A stretch of DNA of 64,000 bases from Bolinopsis microptera (Eukaryota; Ctenophora; Tentaculata; Lobata; Bolinopsidae): NCBI RefSeq assembly GCF_026151205.1, contig NC_087078.1:2942175-3006174 (forward strand). The letters are read 5' to 3'. Numbering within the stretch: the first letter of the stretch is position 1; every line of letters begins with the position of its first letter. A program made the position numbers and the translations under genes. The notes below the pieces were generated by a model that was given only the letters and a program-made list of their open reading frames with translations, was not told the DNA's origin and ran no database searches. Shown in pieces: positions 42,270 to 53,522 of the stretch.

Positions 42270-43139
42270 TGATGTTGCGTTACGACATAGGCCGTATATG
42301 ATAGAGTACAGTGTACACTGTTGACTGTTCTCGTAACAATTTTCAGTCTGTGTTAGGTGTGGTAAATTATGTTTTTAATCGCTATTTGGACACGTTCATT
42401 TGAGTTTGAGGATATTGGTAAATATAAGTGACCCTATTAAAAAGCACAGTGTAGTTGACTTTGTCACACTATGAAATTACACAAACCCTTGATGGTTAGG
42501 ATAATCGTCTCATCCTCTAGGCTAACTTTGTCACATAACGATATCTTAATCAGGTGATAAGATATTGCTTAAATACGGCCGGCACGGAAATGGTTACATT
42601 GTCACACTATAAACATGTGACAGAGTAAATATGGACCCCTTGCTGCCGTTTTTGACCAAAATTTTGAGTGTCCAGTTGATTGGATGGGTACATATGACCA
42701 TTACCTACATATTTGACGACTTTTTTCGTTAGATGGTGCACTCAGGTTTACTGTGTCACACATTTAAGAAAATATGTGAAGAATGTTTAGGGAACCCTGA
42801 TAAGCAATGCTGAGTAGTGTAGGTTTATTTAATGGCCTGGAAGTGCTAGGAATTGTTATTATATCATATAGTCGCAAGGAATTAAAACACAGAAGGCACA
42901 GACAAGTTTACTTTGTCACATAATCTTGATGATATCTAAACATGTGTGAAATTGAACAAATAATGATATACCAGCTTAAACCCTTTGTATTACGTACTAT
43001 GGATCAAACAACACTGCTAGTACCATGCACCAGTCACATAAATCATTATCGGGTGGTAATATGTTAACAGTGTCACAATTAAACTACCGCAACATGGCCA
43101 AAAATAGGGTAATTTCGTCACAAAAAAATTATTATAACT

Positions 43140-44215
43140 CTGTCAGTTCCTTGCTGGCAAAATAACTAGTTTATCGAAATTTGTTTGATGATAAAGTTAC
43201 ATAGTATTCTAATAGAGGTATAGTTCTTCAAAATAGGGGCAAGACATGTTTACTTTGTCACATCAGTTATTATAAGAGTTAGGTAATCGTCATCAGATTA
43301 ACCGATCTTTTTCGTAGTATGGATCGATTAATATAGGCAATAAAGCATCCTAATTCCTATGCCAATTTTAACACACTATCTTGATATTGTTGGGGCAGGA
43401 AAAGTTAATTTTGTCACATTTTTAGTGACTTAGACAAATTTAACCTGAAATTGTTAAACTTGAGCTCTGATGTTCTGGACAATATTCTACCAATCGTTTC
43501 TGAAAGAATGTTGAATTCTAATACAGTTATAGATAAATAGATCTTCAAAATAGGGGCAAGACATGTTTACTTTGTCACATCAGTTATTATTAGAGTTAGG
43601 TAATCGTCATCACATTAACATATATTCTTTTGTAGTTTGGATTGATTTATTTAGGTAATAAAGCAGCCTATGCTAATTTTTACACACTATTTTGAAATTG
43701 TTGGGGCAGGAAAAGTTAATTTTGTCACATTTTTAGTGACTTAGACAAATTTAACCTAAAATTGCTAAACTTGAGCTCTGATGTTCTGGACAATATTCTA
43801 CCAATCGTTTCTGAAAGAGTATTGAATTCTAATAGAGTTATAGATCTTCAAAATAGGGGCAAGACATGTTTACTTTGTCACATCAGTTATTATTACAGTT
43901 AGGTAATCGTCATCACATTAACATATATTTTTTGTAGTTTGGATTGATTTATTTAGGCAATAAGGCATCATAAGCTAATTTTTACACACTATCTTGAAAT
44001 TTTTGGGCAGGAAAAGTTAATTTTGTCACATTTTTAGTGACTTTGACAAATTTAACCTAAAATTGTTAAACTTGAGCTCTGATGTTCTGGACAATATTCT
44101 ACCAATTTTTTCTGAAAGAATGTTGAATTCTAATAAAGTTATAGAATATATAGATCTTCAAAATAGGGGCAAGACATGTTTACTTTGTCACATCAGTTAT
44201 ATTATTATAAGAGTT
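43140..44215 (+). repeat. Tandem repeat with unit of about 305-315 bp, four copies
   Basis: AAATAGGGGCAAGACATG starts near 43,231, 43,549, 43,851 and 44,161. Each unit also carries GGCAGGAAAAGTTAATTTTG, TCACATTTTTAGTGACTT and CTGATGTTCTGGACAATA. It is the core of the TTTGTCACA region. Confidence 0.9.
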
Positions 44216-44307
44216 ATTAAAGGAGACTATTTCATTATATAATCATTGTTTTTAACCTACCTACCTATGTCACCTATGTTGAGATTCGTTAAGCTTTAAC
44301 AGGGCCA

Positions 44308-45060
44308 TCACATTGTGTGACCACCCCACAGAGAGGAGATCTCTCTGTCATTCCTCCAGCAAAGCAGCGAGTTTGAGTTCTGAGGAGTGTAGCCCCTGAT
44401 GGGCGGTGTATCCGGAAGAGATAGCATGAACTGGGTGAGCTGCGATTTGAAATGCTCTCGGTCGCCGATGGAATTCAAATGGTAAGGCATTGCATTCCAC
44501 AATTTTGGGCCTATGACTGCAAATGAATTATCATACAGTGACTGATTTGCTGCTGAGCTGTGTCTGCATGCAGATGGAATGACTGCAAGGTTTCCAAAAC
44601 GTGGCCTGGAGACAAACTGCACGTTAATGTCGTTGCTGGTATGGTGATGGAAAATCTTCCACATATGAAGTAAAATGAACCGCTCCCTGCGACGCTGTAG
44701 AGACATCAGAGATAGCCGTTGAAGACGGTCCCAATAATGGAGATCACGCATTCCAGTAATCCTTGCGGTGAAAGCTTTCTGTACGCTTTCAAGCTCCTGG
44801 ATGTCACATATCTTGGAGGGGTGCCATAGCGGGCAACAGTATTCCAGTAAACTACGAACCATCGACTTGTAAAGCGTAAGCATTATGACTGGAGATCTTG
44901 TCTGAAAGACACTGAAAACCCAGGCAGCTTTTTGTCGAGCCTTGTTTGCTGCGGTCTTGATGTGGGGTTGCCAAGATAGATCGTTGGAGACGAGAACCCC
45001 GAGGTCTCTTAGTTGACCTACAGGTGCGAGTGACTTATTTGCGATTTCGTATAATTTTTT
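44308..45060 (-). pseudogene. C-terminal fragment of a second non-LTR retrotransposon (CR1/Jockey-like)
   Basis: The minus-strand frame is open from about 45,057 to a stop at 44,308. It reads PVGQLRDLGVLVSNDLSWQP, then KTAANKARQKAAWVFSVF, LTLYKSMVRSLLEYCCPLWH, ITGMRDLHYWDRLQRLSLMS and LQRRRERFILLHMWKI. These are the RT thumb and C-terminal signatures of CR1/Jockey-type LINEs (LGVxVSxDLSWxxHI, LYKSxVRxxLEYCCPLW, RRRERYxIxxxWK). The palm is missing through 5' truncation. The junction at 45,057 falls in a TGTGACAATGTAAAC motif of the host element. Confidence 0.82.
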
Positions 45061-46090
45061 GTGACAATGTAAACATCAACTGATCTTAACTTGCATCAAC
45101 TACATTGTCATCATGTAAAGTTTTCCCGCCTTTCAAACCAAAATCAGATATAAATAATTCGCCCAAAATTTTAAATTCCATATATTTGGAGGTTTGCCGT
45201 GTTCCTACTTTAATTTACTTTGCGTTCTCTACTTTGAGAAGGAGCAAACAAAGAGAAACGAGGAGGATAACAACGTTAGAACAAAAGGGTATATTAGGGA
45301 ATAGAACAACACGTATAAACAAGACCGACTAAAGGGAATAGGGAAATGTGGGGGGAATAGGGAAAGTGTGGGATAACTTTACTCCAAAACTTTTACTATT
45401 TATATGGGCTGATTGCTTGCGAGGCAATACTAACGGTGCATCTGAAATATCTAATCAGTGCGTGGCGTTGCTTAACTAAGCTTAAAAACGGTTTCACTAA
45501 TGAGCCAAATAATTGCTTAAGATCGCAATGGCTATTGACACTGAACATAAAACGGTTTGAACTTGGAACCAAATACCGTTAACTTTAAACCAACCAATAT
45601 CTGGGATCCCTACATATTGTGACAGAATTAACCTCATTTCCCAATAACCAAGTGCCTGTATTAGCTAACTTTTCAAAGCAACATATTTAAGGGCTATGAT
45701 TGGTACTCCGTACTTGGTAGATCAACCATCAAATAATGAGTAAAAAGGGTTTTGAGGACACATCACAGAGAATAGAGGTATGGTATTCTGAGTGTGACAA
45801 AGTTACCTAAATATTGCCTTGTAACCGTTCAATCCGTGCCCTTTAACCAATGTTGTATCATAATTGTTAGATTGACCTAATCTACTATGTTTCAGGCCAA
45901 GGAATGGTAATTAGACAACTGCAGTTAATTAAGTCACACAAAATGTGACATTTGATACATTTTAGTGCCTAACAACAATAGATTTTCTTTCTGAGCAGTG
46001 CATATGGGAGTATGGGTTATGTGGCTAATGTTCAGAACTTCTGAACGTGCTAGGTTAATAGATGTCAAAATTAAGCCACTATCGTCAAAA
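45061..46090. other. Right inner part of the 4-kb element; no gene
   Basis: AT-rich, with inverse TGTGACAAA motifs. A short + strand frame at 45,105-45,332 has no recognisable content. Confidence 0.4.
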
Positions 46091-46351
46091 ACGCTATTAT
46101 TTTTATTTACCAATATCCTCAAACTCAAATGAACTTGTCCATTTCTCGAAATTGCTAAGATTTTTAATTTTAATTCGCCGTCAAGTTTTAAGTTTGAATT
46201 AAATTATCACCGGTTCATGCAGGGTACAGTCATGTCGTAACGTAACATCTACTACTCCCAGGAAACCTTACTGGCTGGAGCCTAACTTTGAAAGTAAAAG
46301 AGATAGAAACGTCTGGTTTTCAATAAAATGTTCGCCTTGTAAAAATAACGT

Positions 46352-46374
46352 TTCCCCCCCCCCCCCCCCCCCCA
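46352..46374. repeat. Poly-C run
   Basis: About 22 C between AACGTTT and AGGGGGA. Confidence 0.9.
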
Positions 46375-46640
46375 GGGGGAAATTAAAAACAACGTATATT
46401 TTGAATTATCGCGAAAAGTCATATTTTAGGTCATATAAAACTGCACAGCTTTAACTTTGCAGATTGTTGTTCTCTGATTGGCTGAATCGTATCACGTGGT
46501 ACGCGGTACAATTGCATCTTTGGAATGTTTGAAGCGTGCAAATGCAATGAACTCACGAGCGCGCGCGGAGCTCAACAAGCTGTGAAAAGGCGATCACCCT
46601 GTAGTAATATCGCTAGCCAGTAAGGTCTGCTGGGCTGTTT

Positions 46641-49036
46641 ATATATATATACATATCACCGGAGACTCGCGGGCGGAACAAAATATTGCACGCGCACGCG
46701 CGTGCAATATTTCATATGTCCCCGAGGGCGCTAGCCCGAGGAGGACATATTTTCGTATAGCACGGAGGGCCCATCGGGCCCGAGTGCTATACGATTTTTC
46801 CGCCCGCGGGTCGAGGTGATGTGGATTATATCCACCAGCGGGCGTATTACAGTTAATATATAATTTTATAAATAAACAATGGAGCTTGTATAAAAGTCAA
46901 CTCTAGAAAAGGTCGCCACTAATTGTTGTAACCATGGTAACACGTCACGTGTTCAATGTAAGCCAATCATAAAGGGATGTGTCGTATATATAGGGGCTGG
47001 AGATGCACTGCATTCCTGGGCCGTGGGAATAATGAATGTAATGTCAGTGACGATGAATATCAATAATATAGGGGGATTATAGTGCTGATGTGTATTATGT
47101 AATGTGTTATAATAACTTTGATATAAATCAAGTATCATGTCATCTGCATGAGCAGCCCTATCGGACACAAAAATAAAATGTATTATATAGTCAGTGTAAT
47201 AAGGAATTTCACATGGAGACGATACAGAAACTGAAAATATTTTAGAGAACTCCGGGCTATATTGCTACTGGTAAAATTAAATGTCACTTGTTAGCGGGCT
47301 ATATCGTGAGCGGGCTGTAGAGATATCGGGCCCTTTGACAGCGGGCTGGTGAGAGCCCGCTATGCGAAAAAGCGCACGCTGGTGGATATACTAGCAGGAA
47401 CCTGTCTAACCCTAAAGTGGTTTCAAGACTCGAGAGACTAAAATTAGGCCGTGCGACATCGACAGTAAGACGCGCGCGCTGACCATTGAATGGTTTTTTA
47501 GCTCGTATTTCGGCCAGCACATTATTTAGGAAACAATCAAAAAGTTATAATACTTCCCATGTAACAATTTTGTTGAAATTTGGTCAGCTTACGTAAACAT
47601 GAACACTTATGTTCTACTGAAACTTAATTATTTTGAGCAATTTCGATGGTCAGAATTTGAGTTATCAACGAATTTATATCTATTTTGTCATTTTTAGACC
47701 TCTTAATTGTTAATCAAGGCCAATCTCTACCAAATAATTTAGGTTCGGTAGTTGAGTATGATTGGAAGGTTTTGACAAATTTTCAGCATGATTCATGTTC
47801 CGGAATCAAAGATATGAGAGAATAATACGACAAAAATCAACGAATTTCGTCAAATTACGCGACTTTTACACCTAATTTTGCTTGCTAAAGCCGCGCACCA
47901 TCAAATATGGCACATAGGCGAAACTCACTGATCATTTCAAAAAGGCCAAGGTATGACAAATTTGGTACTGCGAAAATTCTCACAGTCTCTGGAAAAAAAT
48001 GGTACAAACATTTTGAAAATCCGAGCAAGTTTTTTTTAATCGTGCACCCCATACTCAAATAATTATTACCTATTTAATTCGCGTTTTTGGGCACTGAAAT
48101 TCTTATTCCTTGGCCAATTTTTTATTTTTTCATACTGATTTAAAGGCCATTAAAGCATTTGACCCAGTCAAAAAAGTTTCAGTTGTATATCTTTTACGGT
48201 TTTTGCGGAAAGTCGCGTTAAATTTGATGCCGTGGTGTCAGTAAAATGGCACGGATCCAATATCCATCTATCCATGACCATTTATATATATCCACCAGCG
48301 TGCGCTTTTTCGCATAGCGGGCTCTCACCAGCCCGCTGTCAAAGGGCCCGATATCTCTACAGCCCGCTCACGATATAGCCCGCTAACAAGTGACATTTAA
48401 TTTTACCAGTAGCAATATAGCCCGGAGTTCTCTAAAATATTTTCAGTTTCTGTATCGTCTCCATGTGAAATTCCTTATTACACTGACTATATAATACATT
48501 TTATTTTTGTGTCCGATAGGGCTGCTCATGCAGATGACATGATACTTGATTTATATCAAAGTTATTATAACACATTACATAATACACATCAGCACTATAA
48601 TCCCCCTATATTATTGATATTCATCGTCACTGACATTACATTCATTATTCCCACGGCCCAGGAATGCAGTGCATCTCCAGCCCCTATATATACGACACAT
48701 CCCTTTATGATTGGCTTACATTGAACACGTGACGTGTTACCATGGTTACAACAATTAGTGGCGACCTTTTCTAGAGTTGACTTTTATACAAGCTCCATTG
48801 TTTATTTATAAAATTATATATTAACTGTAATACGCCCGCTGGTGGATATAATCCACATCACCTCGACCCGCGGGCGGAAAAATCGTATAGCACTCGGGCC
48901 CGATGGGCCCTCCGTGCTATACGAAAATATGTCCTCCTCGGGCTAGCGCCCTCGGGGACATATGAAATATTGCACGCGCGTGCGCGTGCAATATTTTGTT
49001 CCGCCCGCGAGTCTCCGGTGATATGTATATATATCG
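46641..49036. mobile_element. Foldback element: two 750-bp inverted arms around an 896-bp centre
   Basis: Positions p and 95,677-p are complementary almost without exception for 46,641-47,390 against 48,287-49,036, with no net indel. The ends lie in a TATATATA stretch: ATATCACCGGAGACTCGCGG left, mirrored right. The centre (47,391-48,286) is AT-rich with no frame beyond 73 codons. Identical short frames at 46,953-47,168 (-) and 48,509-48,724 (+) are one sequence seen twice through the palindrome. The arms are rich in CG-dense short hairpins. Confidence 0.93.
46670..46810. repeat. Three hairpins inside a closing stem (left arm; mirrored at 48,867-49,007)
   Basis: The closing stem CGCGGGCGGAA pairs with TTCCGCCCGCG. 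Inside, in order: ATATTGCACGCGC/GCGCGTGCAATAT (15-bp stem with AAATATT edges, 2-nt loop); ATATGTCC...GGACATAT with inner GGGC-GCTA-GCCC; CGTATAGCAC...GTGCTATACG with inner GGGCCC-ATC-GGGCCC. The three-arm design is complete in both element arms. Confidence 0.88.
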
Positions 49037-49049
49037 TCTCGCTTTATAT

Positions 49050-49281
49050 ATAGTAAAATAATCGCTCCTACTATAAATCGCTCACCCAAATTTTAAGAAA
49101 ATTCTTGTGAAAAGGCCCTTTGGGTATGATAGCGATATAAATCGGTGTATTTTTGGATGCTGATTCCGAATCACCCCCCATGACGTAGGGTTAAAATGCT
49201 TCCCTGGAGAGTTATGGGCAAAAAACTGTTTTGGTCACGTGACAGGCTAGTAAAATACGAATTCGATCGTTTAGGGCTCGG
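49050..49281 (-). mobile_element. Partial copy of the telomere-tract MITE family (reverse orientation)
   Basis: It begins CGCTCCTACTATAAATCGCT CACCCAAA and runs through CTTGTGAAAAGGCC, GCTGATTCCGAATCACCCC, ATGACGTAGGGTTAAAATGC and GGTCACGTGACAGGCTAGT to TTTAGGGCTCGGGTT. This matches the right half of the copies at 51,203 and 53,103 in inverted orientation, truncated before the other end. Confidence 0.75.
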
Positions 49282-51157
49282 GTTGTAGGTTTACAACCTA
49301 CCAGGACGCACGTGTTAGGTACGTGTGTATTACCTCAGAACTAGAAGTTAAGTTGAACCCCAGTATGCTGCGTTTAATTCCAGTTTAATTCCTTGGCATA
49401 AGGTTTCATAAAGATGAATCAAGTGATAACTTATATGATTAAGATCCGATTGGATAGGTTTGCAGAGCAATGCAGCCATTGGTCAGAAAGGACATTTAGT
49501 GTTATTAGAATTATTTACAAAGAAATTATTGGATTAATAGTGTTATTGAATTCATCAATTAGTGGAACAATATTTTAACCAGTTTTAAAAAACCTGTATT
49601 TGTATTATTAAACCTGTTTGTTTGCAATAACCTGTTTGCAATAACCTGTTTGTTTGCAACTCTCCTGGATAACGCGTGGACTGCCTCTTCCACTGGAGCT
49701 CCTCTTCCACAGAACACCTAGACTACAAAAGATGAACACACAAGATTCTCACTGCCGTTAGCCTTTAGCCTTTTCCCGAACGCCTCTCCTATGATTGGTT
49801 TTCTCTACACGGCCCGGGATGTTAGTATGCTGCGCTCTCTCCCACGTCACTAGTTTCATAAATAGGTTTGTAGTCCTTTATTTTAAATCATTGACCTTAG
49901 TATTTTGTTCCTAAGACCGTATCAATATCATGCATAATTAGGTTAAGATTAAATCCGTGAGTTCAAGTTCTGTGCAAGTATCATAATATGCGGGTAAAAT
50001 ACTTATCCGTTATTTTCACCAGATTTTCCTAACGTCATGCCAGATCATTGTAATTGGTTCCCGTCGCTTCTGTTGAATTCCTGATAGGCTAGGAAGTTTG
50101 TTCCTCGAGGTATAGCTTTTATAATTATTAAACCATTAATTAGATGTTGTTCATTGCAATGTTATTTCCCATTTATTGATTCACATTGTTCGTAATACTA
50201 GAGTCATTCCCGATAGGTTAGTAATTAAATTCTAATAGGTTTATACATTTCCTAGGTAATATTGTGGTGACCCTATCCTACCTGTTTGCTTGTCCTAACC
50301 TTAGCAGCACCTACATTATTACCTCGTAAGTCATTTGAGCATTTATTGATAAGTTCTTACATATTTCGTATTCTACAGTTCACTCTAATTTAACTTTATC
50401 ATGTTTAATTTTATCCTAGTTAGTATATTATTGTCTTTAATTAATCCGTCATTTGCTAATAATTTGTCCCTTTCTAGGACATTCCCCTCCCACGGATTCT
50501 GCCCTCGTTGGCAGCATTGAAGGAACGTAGCCATGATATAGCAGCTACCTGTCCATCGTCCAGAGAGAGAGTCAGCCAGCCCGTTATAATACACACCAGT
50601 TCCCATTGATCACCCAGCTACCCAACTGATTTAGGGTAACGGACTTTACCATGAGATTGAACACTTATTTTATGTACGATTGGATTGGTCTTGCATTATT
50701 TTACAGTCCTTAATTAACTTGTTTTAATTGGTTATCTTCCAGATATAAATTCATCTAAAAGTTCGAAGTTAAAACTCTAGACATAATTTCCCCTAAAAGT
50801 TCGAAGTCCATAATTATAACATAAATTCCTGTCATAAATCTACCATTGTACACTGAGAGTTTGGGTTTGAACTATGCCCTGAGTGAGTCTCAAACCGGGA
50901 GGTATTCCATAATATCGGAACCTGAATATCCATACTCTAGTTAAAAGGAGCCCATTATACGTAGTTAAATTAATACCATCACAATTTAATGAAATATAAT
51001 AAATAAATAATCTCTAGAAGTCATGGAAAATTGGAGCAGTAAATAGGCCGTTAAGTAAGTTGTCGTGCTAAAATCCGAGTACGCCTCTTAACAGCACGCC
51101 GAGTTGAACTCGTCGACGGTCCAATATATGGAACAGATATATTTACGAGTATCACCC
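49282..51157. mobile_element. MITE fragment (TTAACGGG family) interrupted by a probable LTR insertion
   Basis: GTAGGTTTACAACCTACCAG GACGC (49,285-49,309) and CGCCGAGTTGAACTCGTCGA ... CGAGTATCACCCGTTAA (51,097-51,157) are adjacent in the intact copy at 41,795-42,269. Here 1.8 kb lies between them. Confidence 0.7.
49313..51093. mobile_element. Probable solo LTR (1,781 bp) with GCACG target duplication
   Basis: The inserted DNA starts TGTTAGG and ends CTTAACA (TG...CA with TGTTA/TAACA inverted ends). It is flanked by GCACG at 49,308-49,312 and 51,094-51,098. A 5-bp duplication and TG/CA termini are LTR hallmarks. A TATA-like CATAAATAGG is near 49,857 and AATAAA near 50,998-51,006. There are no coding frames of note, and I see no second LTR in the window. 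Other 5-bp-TSD elements are possible. Confidence 0.6.
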
Positions 51158-51159
51158 GT

Positions 51160-51668
51160 TAAGGTTCGGGTTAGGGTTAGGGTTGTGGTAAGGGTTATGG
51201 TTGGCTCTTACTAATTCGCTCGCCCAAACATTTCACGTGACTTTGGTTTTTATGGTTTTGAAGCCGTACAAAACGGTTTTACATAAACCCTAATCCCAAC
51301 CCTAACCCTAACCATAACCCCGAAGCTAACCATAACCCTTACCACAATTAGCTTGTCACGTGACCAAAATGGTTTTTTGCCCATAACTCTCCAGGGAAGC
51401 ATTTTAACCCTACGTCATGCATCATGGGGGGTGATCCGGAATCAGCGTCCAAAAATACACCGAATTAGATCACTTTCATGCCCAAAGGGCCTTTTCACAA
51501 GAATTTTCTTAAAATTTGGGCGAGCGATTTAGTAGGAGCGGTTATGGTTAGCTTCGGGGTTATGGTTAGGGTTGGGATAAGGGTTTTTGTAAAACCGTTT
51601 TGTACGGCCGCAAAACCATAAAAACCAAAGTCACGTGGAATTTTTGGGCGAGCGAATTACTAAGAGCC
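51160..51668. mobile_element. Telomere-tract MITE copy plus an inverted second half
   Basis: The full copy 51,203-51,540 starts GGCTCTTACTAATTCGCTCG CCC and ends GGGCGAGCGATTTAGTAGGA GC (TIR of about 25 bp). Inside are CCCTAACCCTAACC tracts, ACGTGACC, CATGGGGGGTGATCCGGAAT and CAGCGTCCAAAAATACA. From 51,541 to 51,668 the left half recurs in reverse complement, ending GCGAATTACTAAGAGCC, so the whole is palindromic in outline. The left flank 51,160-51,200 holds GGGTTAGGGTTAGGGTT. Confidence 0.8.
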
Positions 51669-52505
51669 TAAGATAATAACATCGTCATCACCGTTGAACT
51701 TCCAAATTAAAATTCGCAAATTTCGATTCGAAAGATCCACTATTCCTTAATTGACGATTCCAATTCATCGCAGCTCGTCGAGGCACAGTTAGTTTAAGTT
51801 AAGTAACGCATTTTGCCGATCAATGATCAAGCCGTTGCGAGAAGCATAATTGAGTGCGCGGCGCAGCACAGTAAAGCATCGCGCTACAACACTATTCCCA
51901 GAAAAGACCATCATACAGGGTGCGTAAAAAATTATGGAAGAAAAACTGTAAGGAGTTGGCACGAATCCTTTTGGAAAGTATCAGTTATATAATGCCTTGA
52001 GATGAGATAGCTGCTACAAAATCAAGTGGATTGAAGAATTTGGTCATGCATTTCTTTACGGCTAAAAATAAAGGGCCGGGTTCAAAATTTAAATTCTTAA
52101 AATATAGTACAATTCTTGCATGTTTCTGTGTGCGGTTCTGCCTCTGAGTGCTGAGACTGTAGCTCAGCCAAAAATGTATAGTTTTATTTATCTTTCCATG
52201 TTCCATACTAGCTTAGACACTTCTCCCATACTAGCTTGGACACCCCTAGGAGTTGGAGTGCTAACAAAGTACTGTGCCGGCTATGTATGTTAAGATATCA
52301 ATTGAATATTGAGATGTCATGTACCAAAAATGAGCCATATCTAATCTAGCTAGATCGGGTTGATGCGAAGGATTGACATCGTGAATCAAGTCAAACTGCA
52401 AACATCAAAGGGGGTTGCCGATTTAAAAAAATGTTTGCAGGCCAATTCCAAAAAACTCTTCGGCTAATACATACGTACTATATATATAGTATAACTGTCA
52501 AAAGA
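51669..52505. other. Intergenic DNA without recognised genes
   Basis: AT-rich. CCATACTAGCTT is tandemly doubled at 52,204-52,240. The minus-strand frame at 51,985-52,206 has no family features. Confidence 0.4.
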
Positions 52506-52575
52506 GTCTTAACGGGTGATACTCGTAAAATATTTGTTCCAACTCGGCGCGCGTCCTGGTAGGTTATAAATCTAT
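52506..52575 (+). mobile_element. Deleted copy of the TTAACGGG MITE family
   Basis: TTAACGGGTGATACTCGTAA AATATTTGTTCC is joined directly to AACTCGGCGCGCGTCCTGGT AGG, missing the segment between that the 41,795 copy has. Confidence 0.8.
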
Positions 52576-52689
52576 TGACCATTGTTAATGATCTGGCCCG
52601 GCGCGCGCTACTTCGCGCGTAGCTCGTGCCATCGCGGGAAGAAAGCGGCACGTACGTGCTACTTCGAAGAAATTTAGACGAGTAACATC

Positions 52690-52815
52690 CGTCAAATCAG
52701 CGAGCGTGCTAAATCACTTTACAGTCGATCTTTGAAATTGTTCTAAAAGGGCCCCCCGACAGTTGAGGCCAACTTCATTCGATGTTTTTTCGGACGCTGA
52801 TTCCGAATCACCCCT
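52690..52815 (+). repeat. Dispersed repeat, copy 1
   Basis: GCGAGCGTGCTAAATCACTT, ACAGTCGATCTTTGAAATTG, AAAAGGGCCCCCCGACAGTT and CGGACGCTGATTCCGAATCA. It shares about 120 bp with 60,186-60,305 and overlaps the GCTGATTCCGAATCACCCC core of the telomere-tract MITE family. Confidence 0.8.
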
Positions 52816-53102
52816 AACATCTGTCAAGTATTATGTTGCACGTTTATAATTATAACTATAAGTACAAGATCAGACGTCAGACGTGGGTAGTAAACAGCTA
52901 GAAAATTTATTTAAAGGTCAAGCAGATCATTGTTATTGTGCGTGTAGGGTTTTGGTGTTTTTAGAGGCAATCAGTTTTAGGAAAGGTATTTGTTCACTTA
53001 GTACTTCGAATCGATAAAAAGTACTTTAAGTGGATTTAGTTATAGGTAACAAGTGATACAAGTTTGATACATGCTAACTATTAAAGTATTAACTATAAAA
53101 GG

Positions 53103-53522
53103 GCTTTTACTAATTCGCTCGCCCAAAAATTATCACGTGTCTTTGGTTTTTAAGATTTTTCAGCCGAACAAAAGGGTTTTACATAAACCCTGATCCCAAC
53201 TCTAAGCTAACCCTATACTAACCATAGGCATAACCCCAAAGCTATCCACAACCCTAACCACTACACAACCCTAACCCTAACCACTACACAACCCTAACCC
53301 TAACCCGAGCCCTAAACAATCGAATTCGTGTTTAACTAGCCTGTCACGTGACCAAAACAGTTTTTGCCCATAACTCTCAGGGAAGCATTTTTACTTCATA
53401 TGGGGGTGGTTTAGAATCAGCGTCCAAATATACACTGAACAAAAGTACTTTCATATCCTCAAGGCCTTTTCACAAGAATTTTCTTAAAATTTGGGCGAGC
53501 GATTTTAGGGGAGCGTTACTAA
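53103..53522 (+). mobile_element. Telomere-tract MITE copy
   Basis: It starts GGCTTTTACTAATTCGCTCG and ends GGGCGAGCGATTTTAGGGGA GCG. The centre carries AACCCTAACCCTAACCACTA CACAACCCTAACCC tracts. The right half contains CAGCGTCCAAATATACA and CACAAGAATTTTCTTAAAAT. Non-coding. Confidence 0.8.

Larger units (their letters stand above)
42271..46249. mobile_element. Element (about 4 kb) with imperfect TIRs and TTTGTCACA subterminal repeats
   Basis: GATGTTGCGTTACGACAT (42,271-42,288) is mirrored at 46,232-46,249 (one mismatch). A second mirrored block of 35-40 bases (GTTCATTTGAGTTTGAGGAT and flanks) is at 42,388-42,424 and 46,105-46,140. The left two kilobases contain about 14 copies of TTTACTTTGTCACA-like motifs; the right side has the reverse complement (TGTGACAAAGTTA near 45,793; also 45,604 and 45,934). 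No transposase was found; a LINE fragment sits inside. The target duplication is not clear. Confidence 0.6.

Noticed and set aside
45105-45332. 75-codon frame beside the LINE fragment
   Set aside because: AT-rich composition, no homology and no regulatory context.
46670-46810. Reading the three-hairpin structure as a viral terminal repeat
   Set aside because: No replication or capsid gene is present in the 2.4-kb element; the resemblance is only in shape.
46953-48724. Two identical 71-codon frames on opposite strands
   Set aside because: One sequence seen twice through the foldback palindrome; no motif.
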